The notes under the pieces were generated by a model. It worked only from the letters and a program-made list of their open reading frames with translations. It did not search any database and was not told the origin of the DNA. The translations under genes were made by a program, and so were the position numbers. A DNA stretch of 64,000 nucleotides from Pseudooceanicola sp. HF7. GTDB taxonomy: Bacteria; Pseudomonadota; Alphaproteobacteria; Rhodobacterales; Rhodobacteraceae. Location of the stretch: assembly GCF_011806405.1 (NCBI RefSeq), contig NZ_JAATOW010000007.1:88502-152501 (forward strand), in the 5' to 3' direction. The first letter of the stretch is position 1, and every line of letters starts with the position of its first letter. This document shows, piece after piece, positions 54,978 through 62,881 of this stretch.

Positions 54978-55541
54978 ATGCCCAAGATCAACGGAAACGA
55001 AATCCGCCCCGGCAACGTTCTGGAGCACAACGGTGGCCTTTGGGCGGCCGTGAAGGTCGATCACGTCAAGCCGGGCAAGGGCGGCGCCTTTGCACAGGTC
55101 GAGATGAAGAACCTGCGGAACGGCTCCAAGCTGAACGAACGCTTCCGCTCTGCGGACAAGGTCGAGCGCGTCCGCCTGGAACAGCGCGACATGCAGTTCC
55201 TTTTCGAGAGCGACGGCATGCTCTCCTTCATGGATACGGAGACCTTCGACCAGGTCGAACTGCCCGCAGACCTGCTGGGCGACCGTCGCCCCTTCCTGCA
55301 GGATGGCATGACGATCGTCGTGGAATTCCATGAAACCGAGGCCCTGAACGCCACGGTGCCCCAGAAGGTTACCTGCAAGATCGTCGAGACCGAGCCGGTG
55401 GTCAAAGGCCAGACGGCGGCCAACAGCTTCAAGCCCGCGATCCTGGACAATGGCGTCAAGGTCATGGTGCCGCCCTTCGTGGGCCAGGACGAAGATATCG
55501 TCGTGAACACCGAGACGATGGAATACGCCGAACGCGCCTGA
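54978..55541 (+). CDS. efp: elongation factor P
   Basis: EF-P (187 residues) relieves ribosomes stalled at consecutive prolines. The N-terminal KOW-like domain has the tip lysine Lys34 in [10 protein letters not shown], the residue that is beta-lysylated by EpmA in some bacteria; no epmA is nearby. OB domains follow ([25 protein letters not shown]). The ATG at 54978 begins the conserved N-terminus and follows GAGG. Confidence 0.97.
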   Translation: MPKINGNEIRPGNVLEHNGGLWAAVKVDHVKPGKGGAFAQVEMKNLRNGSKLNERFRSADKVERVRLEQRDMQFLFESDGMLSFMDTETFDQVELPADLLGDRRPFLQDGMTIVVEFHETEALNATVPQKVTCKIVETEPVVKGQTAANSFKPAILDNGVKVMVPPFVGQDEDIVVNTETMEYAERA

Positions 55542-55591
55542 GCCGCGATTGGCGCCAGCGCCCCGCATCGCCGGGACCGGGAAAAGACAGC

Positions 55592-55620
55592 AACGCCGTG
55601 CGGGATCCGCGCGGCGTTTT
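55592..55620 (+). terminator. terminator of efp
   Basis: A stem AACGCCG-T-GCGG / CCGC-G-CGGCGTT with loop GAT, running into TTTTGCTTT; a clear intrinsic terminator about 50 bases after the efp stop. Confidence 0.85.
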
Positions 55621-55881
55621 GCTTTGTCCGGCGGGGGCGAGAGGGGCTGGGCACGGTGTGGCGTCGCGCGGCGCGGGCGGGGCGGTCACCGCGACCCGAC
55701 AGACCGGGCAAGGCGGCGGGCGTGGGGTGTAGAAATCCCTGTCCAACTGGTTAAATTTCAATCATTTGGGCGAAAATTCCATGAGGTCAGCGCATGGCTG
55801 GTTAAGCACCTTTTACCCCGCCGCGCGGATTGAGAAACCGTTGCCAGAGCGTCCCGAGGGGGCCGAAAGGGGCGAAATCCA

Positions 55882-55943
55882 CGTCGGTGGGACGTCTGTT
55901 TCGCGTCGGTATTACGTCGGTATCACGTCGGTGCGCTCCGCAC
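55882..55943 (+). repeat. dispersed element copy 2: five 11-bp units plus mini-hairpin
   Basis: Units cgtcggtggga, cgtctgtttcg, cgtcggtatta, cgtcggtatca and cgtcggtgcgc (55882-55936), the last running into a GTGCG-CTC-CGCAC hairpin (55931-55943). It matches the reverse complement of 38900-38954 at 50 of 55 positions with no gaps. Confidence 0.85.
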
Positions 55944-55949
55944 GGAGGG

Positions 55950-55964
55950 TTAATGCGTAATTAA
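55950..55964 (+). promoter_or_regulatory. CtrA-like site TTAA-N7-TTAA
   Basis: TTAATGCGTAATTAA fits the CtrA consensus TTAA-N7-TTAA and is part of a direct repeat of TTAATGCG. It lies between convergent genes, not upstream of a start codon, so its role is doubtful unless an unannotated transcript starts here. Confidence 0.35.
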
Positions 55965-56029
55965 TGCGCAGGGAGCCTGCCGCCGGGGGAAGATCCGTCA
56001 TGCGCCGGGTGCAAAAGCGCGTGCTGGCC

Positions 56030-56854
56030 TCAAATCCCGAGGGCGTTCAGGCGGGAGGCCACAAGCGGCAGGTAGCCCGACCCGAAAAGTTGCAGATGCA
56101 CCAGCGCGGGCCAGAGCTGGTAGATCGACATCCGCCGTTTCCACCCTTCCGGCAGCGCACCGTAGCCCGACCAGAAGCCCTGGCCCGGTTTGCCGAAGAG
56201 GTGGAGCATGGCGATATCGACCTCTCCGTCGCCGTAACAGCAGGCGGGGTCGATCAGGTGCACGCTGCCTTGCGGGCCGAACAGCAGGTTGCCATGCCAG
56301 AGGTCGCCGTGCAGCAGGCCGGGCCGGGGACGGGCGGGCAGGTCCTCGGGCAGGCGGTGGCAGAGTGTCTCTACCTGGCGGGCCATGTCGGCGGGCAGAT
56401 GGGGCAGGGCGGGCAGCATGCGGGCCTGTGCCCAGAAGCCGGGCCAGTCGGTGACCTCGGCGGGGCTGGCCGCGGGGATCGCGACCGGGCCGAAGGCATA
56501 GGGTTCGCTCCAGCCATAGGAGGGATCGTTGTCGCCGGCGGTGGTGTCATGCATCCGGCGCAGCGTGGTGCCCAGGCGGGCCCAGGTGTCCGGATCATTG
56601 GCCGCGGCTGAGGCCGCCGGCAGGTAGGTCATGATCAGAAGGCCCGGCGCGCTGGCCAGCACCTTCGGCACCGGGATGCGCGCGCGGGCGAGGGTCTGGA
56701 GCATCCGCCCCTCTGCCTGCACGAGGGGGCCGCATTTCGCCACCACCTGCCGTCCGTCCGACAGGCTGAGCAGCACGACCTTTGACAGATCACCGCCCTG
56801 CAGGGTGCGCCGCGCGGTGACGCCGCAGTCCAGCAGGGTTTCGGGATCGCTCAT
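56030..56854 (-). CDS. fructosamine kinase family protein
   Basis: A 274-residue kinase-fold protein of the FN3K family, which phosphorylates ketosamines formed by glycation so that they break down. The catalytic loop is seen in GLLHGDLWHGNLLF and the metal motif in LIDPACCYGDGEVDIAM; the N-terminal glycine-rich part contains LQGGDLSKVVLLSL. It starts 4 bases after the YgfZ-like gene on the same strand, so the two are probably co-transcribed. Confidence 0.9.
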   Translation of the reverse strand: MSDPETLLDCGVTARRTLQGGDLSKVVLLSLSDGRQVVAKCGPLVQAEGRMLQTLARARIPVPKVLASAPGLLIMTYLPAASAAANDPDTWARLGTTLRRMHDTTAGDNDPSYGWSEPYAFGPVAIPAASPAEVTDWPGFWAQARMLPALPHLPADMARQVETLCHRLPEDLPARPRPGLLHGDLWHGNLLFGPQGSVHLIDPACCYGDGEVDIAMLHLFGKPGQGFWSGYGALPEGWKRRMSIYQLWPALVHLQLFGSGYLPLVASRLNALGI

Positions 56855-56858
56855 GGGC

Positions 56859-57620
56859 TTAGCCGTCCTGGGTCTCGGGCAGCGTGACTTCTGCCTCTCC
56901 GGCCTGCATGGGGGGCTGGGCGCGATCGAAGCGCAGGTAGGCGATGGCCTGATCCCCGGCGCGGGTGAAGAGCTGGCCGGCGGTCTTGCCGTTGGCCGTG
57001 ATCTCTGTCCCCGGGTCCGCGGGGCCGCTGACCTGCACGGTGCGCAGGCCCTTGCGCAGCTCCGTCTTGTGTTTCATCCGCGCCGTGACCTCTTGGCCGA
57101 CGTAGCAGCCCTTGCGGAAGTCCACGCCGTGCAGCCGTTCGAAGCCGGCTTCCAGGATGAAGGTGTCCGGGGTCAGCTCTATCCCGCTTTCGGGGATGCA
57201 ATGGGCCACGCGGATGGCATCGAAATCGGTGCCGTCGCTGCCCTCTTGCGTGCCGATCAGGTGCCAGCCGAGCGCGGGGTGGCGCGGGTCCTGGAAGGCG
57301 CCCTCAGGCGCGGGGCCGGTGCCGCGCCGGACCTTGAGGTCCGTGGCTTCGACCGTGACCTTGGCGCGCAGCTTGTACATGGTGAGCCGTTGCAGCAGCG
57401 CCTCTGCCTGGGGGCGGGCGACCAGCAGCAGCACGTCGGTGCCGTCGCGGACCAGGATGAAATCGCTGATGTACTTGCCCTGGGGGGTCAGAAGGGCCGC
57501 GTAGACCGGCTGCTGATCAAGCTGGTCGATCGAGTTGGTCACGAGGTTCTGGAGGAAATGATGCACGTCCTCACCGCTGAGGCGCAGGATGGTGCGGGGG
57601 ATCTCTGTGGTGTGTTCCAT
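56859..57620 (-). CDS. YgfZ/GcvT-like folate-binding protein
   Basis: A 253-residue YgfZ-type protein, tetrahydrofolate-dependent and needed to repair or mature certain Fe-S enzymes in other bacteria. The signature KGCYVGQEVTARM is present (normally K-G-C-Y-x-G-Q-E), together with FLQNLVTNSI and GKYISDFILVRDG of the GcvT fold. The ATG at 57620 starts the conserved part. Confidence 0.9.
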   Translation of the reverse strand: MEHTTEIPRTILRLSGEDVHHFLQNLVTNSIDQLDQQPVYAALLTPQGKYISDFILVRDGTDVLLLVARPQAEALLQRLTMYKLRAKVTVEATDLKVRRGTGPAPEGAFQDPRHPALGWHLIGTQEGSDGTDFDAIRVAHCIPESGIELTPDTFILEAGFERLHGVDFRKGCYVGQEVTARMKHKTELRKGLRTVQVSGPADPGTEITANGKTAGQLFTRAGDQAIAYLRFDRAQPPMQAGEAEVTLPETQDG

Positions 57621-57682
57621 GGTGCTTTCGCTTGTGATCGAGGGCGAGTATACCGCCAGACTCGAGGGTTAACAGGGGGGCC

Positions 57683-58183
57683 ATGCCCATGCCAGCAGCA
57701 CTGTCCGTGGTGATCGCCACGCTGGACGAGGAAGCGGCGCTTGCGCGCTCTGCCGCGGCCTTGTTCGAAGGCGTGCAGGCGGGCCTTCTGCGGGAGCTGA
57801 TCGTCAGCGACGGCGGATCGAAGGACGGCACGCTGGACCTGGCCGAGGAGATCGGCGCGGAAGTGGTGCGCGCCGCGCCCGGCGCCCAGTTGCAGGCCGG
57901 GGCAGAGGCGGCGCGGGGCGAGTGGCTGTTGCTTCTGAGCGCGGGCACCCAGCCGGCCCGGGGCTGGAGCGACGCGGTCCTGGCGCAGATGCAGGCCGGG
58001 CGCGCCGGGGTCTTTCGCCATGTGCCTGCCGGGCGCGGCCCCGCCGCGCGCCTGGGCGCGCTTTGGGTGAACCTGCAAAGCCGGCTGCTGGGGCGGGTCG
58101 CGCCGGGCCCGGGCCTGCTGGTCCGCGCGCGCGATTTCGGCCGGGGGAAACCCGTGCTGATGGGCGTCAGCGCCCGAACATAG
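57683..58183 (+). CDS. short, degenerate family-2 glycosyltransferase
   Basis: A 166-residue protein similar to the first two thirds of the GT2 group often found near radical-SAM/selenodomain genes. The N-terminal ALSVVIATLDEEAALARSAAAL and LIVSDGGSKDGTLDLAEE are intact. However, the place of the catalytic D-x-D reads LLLLSAGTQP, and the C-terminal acceptor region (usually to about 220 residues) is missing. The C-terminus overlaps the convergent MsbA-like gene by 17 bases. It may be inactive or a specialised remnant. AGGGGGG precedes the ATG. Confidence 0.7.
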   Translation: MPMPAALSVVIATLDEEAALARSAAALFEGVQAGLLRELIVSDGGSKDGTLDLAEEIGAEVVRAAPGAQLQAGAEAARGEWLLLLSAGTQPARGWSDAVLAQMQAGRAGVFRHVPAGRGPAARLGALWVNLQSRLLGRVAPGPGLLVRARDFGRGKPVLMGVSART

Positions 58184-60206
58184 CCCAGTAGAGCCGCCGC
58201 ATCATCGTGGCATCCTCCGGCGGCGTGGACACGGTGCCCAGCTTCTCGGCGGCGCGCTGCGCGGCGATCTGGTCTGCCGTGGGGCCATCGGTGCGGAACT
58301 GCAGGTCATGTAGGTGGGCATAGATCCCGCCGCGCTTGAGCAGCTCTTCATGCGGGCCCTGGTCCACGGCGCGGCCCTTGTCCATCACCACGATCTTGTC
58401 GGCGCCGCGCACGGTGGAGAGCCGGTGGGCGATGACGATGGTCGTGCGCCCCTCTGCCAGCTTGTCGAGCGCGGCCTGCACCACGGCCTCGGACTTGGCA
58501 TCCAGGGCAGAGGTCGCCTCGTCCAGGAGCAGGATCGGCGTGTTGCGCAGCAGGGCCCGGGCGATGGCCACGCGCTGGCGCTGCCCGCCGGACAGGTTGG
58601 AGCCGCGCGGCCCGGCCTGGGTATCCAGCCCCTCCGGCATGCGGGAGATGAAATCGGTGACATGGGCCGCATCGAGCACCTCTTTCAGGTGCGCTTCGGA
58701 GACGTCGGTGCGCCCCAGCAGGATGTTCTCGCGGATGCTTTCATCAAAGAGCAGCGCGTCCTGGGAGACGACGGAGAAGAGGTTGCGCAGGTCCGGTAGG
58801 GACATGTCGCCCACGCCCACGCCGCCGATGGTGACCTGGCCCGATTGCGGATCGACAAGCCGGGTGAGCAGGTTGAAGACGGTGGACTTGCCCGCGCCGG
58901 AGGCCCCGACAAGCGCCGTGGTCTTGCCCGGTTGCGCGGTGAAGGACAGCCCGTCCAGCACCTGGGTTTCCCCGTAGCTCAGGTTGACGTTCTCAAGCGC
59001 GATGCCGGGCACGCCTGTGGGCGCGGGGCGCGGGTTAGCCGGAGAGGTCAGCGTGGGTTCGCTTTCCATCAGCTCCTTGATGCGCTCGATCGCGGCGGCG
59101 GCCACCTGCCAGGTGCCCGTGACCCCGCCCAGGCGGCGCAGCGGTTCGAAGGCAAAGCCGATCGCCGTGAAGAAGGAGACGAACTGCCCCACGGTCTTCT
59201 CGCCCGAGATGATCTCTGAGCCGCCGAAGATCAGCACGCCCAGGAAGCCGACGCCGGCCATGATGTCGATCAGGCCGGGGATGGCGGCGGTGCCGATGGT
59301 GGCGCGGATCTGCGCCTTGACCAGCTTGTCGGTCAGCTGGGAATAGCGGCGGTACTGGTAATCCTCCAGCCGGTTGAGCTTGACCGGGACGATGCCGTGG
59401 AAGACTTCGTCCAGGCGGATGGACTGCCGCGCGCCAAGGTCACGCGCCTCGCGCGAGCGGGCGCGGATGAAGCGCTGCACGATGAGGGAGGGCGCCACCA
59501 GCAGCGGCGCGCCGACCATGGCGACCAGCGTCCATTTCCAGTCGACGGAGACCGCCACGCCCATCAGGATGATCAGCGACACGAGGTCCCGCCCCGCGCC
59601 GGTCAGGATCGCGCCCCAGACGTCGTTCACCGCGCCCACGTCGCTTTGGATCCGTTGCAGCAGGTAGCCGGGCGGGTGGGTCTGGTGGAAGGGGCCGTCC
59701 TGCCCCATGAGCCGCTTCAGCAGGTCCTTGCGCAGCTCTGCCGCGTTGTACTGGGAGATACGCGCCAGCAGCACCTTCTGCGCCACGGAGGCCAGCGCGC
59801 GGGTGATGAAGATCACGATCACCGCCAGCCCGACCCAGGCAATGGCGCCCGAGTTGCCCTGGATGAAGATGGAGTCGAACATCGGCTTCATCATCCAGCT
59901 CAGCGCGCCCAGCATGGAGCCTTCGAGCGACATGAAGAGCACGGCGAAGACCAGCCCGATCCAGTACTTGTGAAGATAGCCCTTCCAGAGCCACTTCATC
60001 AGCGCGCCGCCCTTTTCCTGTTTGCCATCAGGCATGAAACGCATGTCCGGGTCCGCGCCGACGGTGCTTTGGGGCGCCGGTGTGGGAAGGGGGGCAGCGA
60101 CCTGGGAGGTCACGGGCACGGCGGGCGTGGCGGCCTTTCCAGCGCTGTCTGTCGCCGGGGCCTTGTCCTGCCGTTTCGGGGTCTTGCGGTCTTCGGAATT
60201 GCTCAC
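58167..60206 (-). CDS. MsbA-like ABC exporter (membrane plus ATPase fused)
   Basis: A 679-residue half-transporter of the lipid A/multidrug exporter type: six membrane helices (about residues 75-380) and an ATPase domain with Walker A ALVGASGAGKST, signature NLSGGQRQRVAIARAL, Walker B ILLLDEATSALD and the switch AHRLSTV. An N-terminal extension of about 65 residues, rich in Ala, Pro, Thr and charge, precedes the first helix and is not usual in MsbA. The GTG at 60206 overlaps the upstream phosphatase stop (GTGA) and follows AGGAAGG, so the two are co-translated. Confidence 0.9.
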   Translation of the reverse strand: MSNSEDRKTPKRQDKAPATDSAGKAATPAVPVTSQVAAPLPTPAPQSTVGADPDMRFMPDGKQEKGGALMKWLWKGYLHKYWIGLVFAVLFMSLEGSMLGALSWMMKPMFDSIFIQGNSGAIAWVGLAVIVIFITRALASVAQKVLLARISQYNAAELRKDLLKRLMGQDGPFHQTHPPGYLLQRIQSDVGAVNDVWGAILTGAGRDLVSLIILMGVAVSVDWKWTLVAMVGAPLLVAPSLIVQRFIRARSREARDLGARQSIRLDEVFHGIVPVKLNRLEDYQYRRYSQLTDKLVKAQIRATIGTAAIPGLIDIMAGVGFLGVLIFGGSEIISGEKTVGQFVSFFTAIGFAFEPLRRLGGVTGTWQVAAAAIERIKELMESEPTLTSPANPRPAPTGVPGIALENVNLSYGETQVLDGLSFTAQPGKTTALVGASGAGKSTVFNLLTRLVDPQSGQVTIGGVGVGDMSLPDLRNLFSVVSQDALLFDESIRENILLGRTDVSEAHLKEVLDAAHVTDFISRMPEGLDTQAGPRGSNLSGGQRQRVAIARALLRNTPILLLDEATSALDAKSEAVVQAALDKLAEGRTTIVIAHRLSTVRGADKIVVMDKGRAVDQGPHEELLKRGGIYAHLHDLQFRTDGPTADQIAAQRAAEKLGTVSTPPEDATMMRRLYWAMFGR

Positions 60207-60901
60207 GACTTGGCCTTCCTGCCCGAGCGCTGCTTGCGGCTGTCGAATTCCGCCTGCAGGGCCTTCGGGTCGTATTCTGTTCTGACCCAATCCTCGAAGC
60301 CGATAGGATCGCGGGCCGTGCGCGCGGCATAGACATCCAGGATGTGATCAAGGATCCCGGTCTTGGTCCAGCGGAAATGCACGTACTTGGGCGAGAGCAT
60401 CTTCTGCGCCTCTGCAACCGGTCTGCCTTCGATGACCATCAGGTAGATGGCCGAGGCAAAGCCTGCCCGGTCGGCGCCGGACTTGCAATGCATCACGAAG
60501 GGTTTCTCGATGCTGCGGAAGGCGTCGATCACGCTCAGGATTTCCTCGGCAGAGGCGGCTTCGCGGGCGTAGAGGTTGCGGTCCACCAGGGTTAGGCCAA
60601 GCTGTTCGCAGCTTTCCCGTTCCACCAGGTAATGGGCCGCACCGCCCGCGCCGCGCAGGTTCAGGACGGACTTGATGCCCAGGGCCTTCATCTGCTCGAA
60701 CCGCTTGTGGGTCGGGTGATTGGAGCGCCAGACACCGGGGGCGATCTGGAAGAAGTTGGTCCAGACCTTGCGCAGCACGGCGTGGTCGAACCAGTTGTTG
60801 TAGATATTGGCCCGCCGCCGGTTCTCTGGCGTGGACAGGTCGGTATTGTAGGAGGCGCGCAGGTCGCGTTCCCAGTTCTTGACCCGTTCAACGAGTTTCA
60901 T
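60203..60901 (-). CDS. dual-specificity/tyrosine phosphatase-like protein
   Basis: A 232-residue protein with the C-x5-R phosphatase loop in VMHCKSGADRAGFAS. The earlier YRSNHP-like element (WRSNHPTHKRFEQM) and SVLNLRGAGG are typical of DSP/PTP proteins of bacteria. It may act on phosphotyrosine or on a phosphorylated lipid/sugar. It is coupled to the MsbA-like exporter by a 4-base overlap, which suggests a shared envelope role. Confidence 0.85.
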   Translation of the reverse strand: MKLVERVKNWERDLRASYNTDLSTPENRRRANIYNNWFDHAVLRKVWTNFFQIAPGVWRSNHPTHKRFEQMKALGIKSVLNLRGAGGAAHYLVERESCEQLGLTLVDRNLYAREAASAEEILSVIDAFRSIEKPFVMHCKSGADRAGFASAIYLMVIEGRPVAEAQKMLSPKYVHFRWTKTGILDHILDVYAARTARDPIGFEDWVRTEYDPKALQAEFDSRKQRSGRKAKS

Positions 60902-61028
60902 GCCATGGATCCCTTGTCAGCAAGCCGCCCCCGCAAGGGCTGGCTCCATGTAGGGGAGGGCGGGACGCGAAGCAAGCTTGGGGGTGCGCGCGGAGGCGAG
61001 AGGGGGGCTTGGATGCCGCGCGATCTGG

Positions 61029-61646
61029 TCAGCTGTCCTGGGCCTGCGGTATGGCCAGTTTCCCCCGGTGCTTGGCAGCCACGCGCCAGAGCCTCTTGCG
61101 CACGCCTGCTGGCTCAAGGTGGCGGTAGCGCCCGCCGGAGAACTTCGCCCAGTCGAGCGCCAGCCCCGCTTCGACCAGCTTTGCCGCCAGGTCAGTGCCA
61201 TCGGCCAGGGTGCACCGGGCGATGACACGGTCGTAGCTCATGCCTTCCTGGATATGCGCGGTGACGATCTGGCCCTTACAGAGGCCGACCATGGCGAACT
61301 TCGCCTTCTTGCCCCAGGGTTGGTCCAGCTCCGGGCAGTCAATCCCGGCCACCCGGATATGGGTTTTGTTGATGACGATGGTATCGCCGTCGATCACGTA
61401 GCACTTGCCGCTTAGGGTGCGCGGGTTGGGGGCGATCGGGTCTGCCGGCTGGGTCGGGGTCTGCGCAAGCGCAGGCTCCACCGGACGCTGGGGCTGCGGC
61501 CTGGAGCTGGGTGGCCTTGCGGTGGGGCTGCTTGAGGTGGCTGGCCTTGGTCCGTCGGCTGCGGGGCCGGGACGCCGGGAGCGAGCGGGCATGCCCCGTG
61601 AGGGCCGGGAAGGACGGAAAAGCGCGCGCAGAATTGCCAGTATCAT
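61029..61646 (-). CDS. thermonuclease-like protein (SNase domain) with proline-rich linker
   Basis: A 205-residue protein. A short hydrophobic N-terminus (MILAILRALF) is followed by about 70 residues of Pro/Ser/Arg/Gln-rich linker, then an SNase domain from about 80: CYVIDGDTIVI, HIRVAGIDCPELDQPWG and YDRVIARC, which supply the family Asp, Arg, Glu and Arg. It would cut nucleic acid if folded and calcium-bound. The ATG at 61646 follows AGGAGGG; upstream in-frame codons are unlike a protein. Confidence 0.83.
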   Translation of the reverse strand: MILAILRALFRPSRPSRGMPARSRRPGPAADGPRPATSSSPTARPPSSRPQPQRPVEPALAQTPTQPADPIAPNPRTLSGKCYVIDGDTIVINKTHIRVAGIDCPELDQPWGKKAKFAMVGLCKGQIVTAHIQEGMSYDRVIARCTLADGTDLAAKLVEAGLALDWAKFSGGRYRHLEPAGVRKRLWRVAAKHRGKLAIPQAQDS

Positions 61647-62007
61647 CCGGCCCTCCTGTTCTCTGGTCTGTGTCAGTTGACAGAAGGTTTTAGGGGATAC
61701 GCGATCGTATGGGGCGCGATCTTCCGCCGGGTCGAAAATATGGCGGGCAGTGTTGCGCAAAGGTCGCGCGTGGGTTGAGTTGGCCGATTTGCCCGCGGAG
61801 TAGCTGTGTTGGCTTCTGAGCGTTGCAGGGATCGCAGACCGACAGACTGGTTCAGGCGGCGTGCCGTGCAGGCAGGTCACCTTGCCGGGTGACTGATTCA
61901 GGGGCCATGCAAAAGGCGCGGCCCCTTTCGGAGCCGCGCCTGTCGTCTTCAGGGTCTGGCCTGAAGGCCGCTCGCGTCAGGGCCCGGTTGCCCGGGCCCG
62001 TGGCGGA
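61647..62007. other. gap between the nuclease and fasciclin genes
   Basis: Apart from the fasciclin terminator at 61911-61941 and the nuclease ribosome site next to 61646, I see no reading frame or recognisable RNA in this stretch. Confidence 0.5.
61911..61941 (-). terminator. terminator of the fasciclin gene
   Basis: On the minus strand, a 9-bp stem AGGCGCGGC/GCCGCGCCT with a 10-base loop, followed by TTTTGC. Confidence 0.78.
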
Positions 62008-62493
62008 TCACTTGGGCATCAGCACGCCGTCGATGACGTGGATCACGCCGTTGGAGGCTTCGATGTCAGCCGTGGTGACGTTGATGTCGTTCACGGTGAC
62101 GCCGCCCTCGGTCATGATCTCGATGCTGCCGCCCTGGACGGTTTCGGCCATCATGCCATTGCTGAGGTCGGTGGACATCACCTTGCCCGGCACGACGTGG
62201 TAGGTCAGGATCGCGGTCAGCTGATCCTTGTTCTCTTCCATCAACAGCGTGTCGACGGTGTCGTCGGGCAGGGCCGCAAAGGCCGCATCCGTGGGAGCGA
62301 AGACCGTGTAGGGCCCTTCGCCGGTCAGGGTGTCGACAAGGCCGGCGGCCTCGGCGGCGGCAAGAAGGGTGGTGAAATCGCCGGCCTCTTGCGCGGTCTC
62401 GACGATGTTCTTGCCCATGTGGTCGTCAGCCAGGGCAGAGCCTGCGAAGAGCGCGGCGGTGGCGGTGGCGGCGATGAAAGTTCTACGGATCAT
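62008..62493 (-). CDS. exported fasciclin-domain protein
   Basis: A 161-residue protein with a signal peptide (ending GSALA before DDHMG) and one FAS1 domain. The H1 region is [15 protein letters not shown], followed by the YH element in [16 protein letters not shown] and H2 at [12 protein letters not shown]. Single-FAS1 proteins are thought to mediate adhesion or surface contacts. A strong GAGGAGG site precedes the ATG. Confidence 0.93.
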   Translation of the reverse strand: MIRRTFIAATATAALFAGSALADDHMGKNIVETAQEAGDFTTLLAAAEAAGLVDTLTGEGPYTVFAPTDAAFAALPDDTVDTLLMEENKDQLTAILTYHVVPGKVMSTDLSNGMMAETVQGGSIEIMTEGGVTVNDINVTTADIEASNGVIHVIDGVLMPK

Positions 62494-62881
62494 TATAATT
62501 TCCTCCTCTTGGGTGTCGTGCAGGGATTACGGCGGGTGGCGCAGTACGGATCACGCTCAAATCAGCCTGAGCGCGGCTTGCCGGAGGGGGCGCGCGCGCT
62601 AAGCCCGGGGGTTGCGCCGGGGCAAATGACGATGCCGTGACGTAACGTCAGCATTTCGTGACTGCTGGGCGTGATCCGGGGGCTGAGTGGCCGCTGTGAG
62701 AGGGCGGGGAACCGCTCTGATCGCCTGCGCCGGGAAAACGGGCAGCGGGGTGCAGGCGGGCCGGGTGACCTCGGGGCCGCTTCGGGCGGGGGCAGCCTGC
62801 GCATTGACCTTGTGAAAGGGCGCGCTAATGCTGGCGCGGCCCGGCCTTTGCGCTGCGCCGCCGTCACGAAAGGAACCCACG
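62494..62881. other. divergent gap between the fasciclin and aminotransferase genes
   Basis: No gene. It must hold the promoters for both neighbours. The only marked structure is the palindrome TGACGT-A-ACGTCA at 62638-62650, a perfect 6-bp dyad around one central base, placed about 145 bases before the fasciclin start and about 230 before the aminotransferase start. Confidence 0.45.

Larger units (their letters stand above)
55542..56029. other. 488-base convergent gap after efp
   Basis: No gene supported. It holds the efp terminator (55592-55620), a G-rich stretch, an A/T-richer segment (about 55735-55815) with CTGGTTAA twice, the 11-bp repeat element at 55882-55936 with its mini-hairpin, and a TTAA-N7-TTAA direct repeat at 55950-55964. 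Confidence 0.6.

Noticed and set aside
55882..55936. Short regular repeats considered as a CRISPR array
   Set aside because: The units are 11 bp, adjacent and without spacers, and no cas genes are present.
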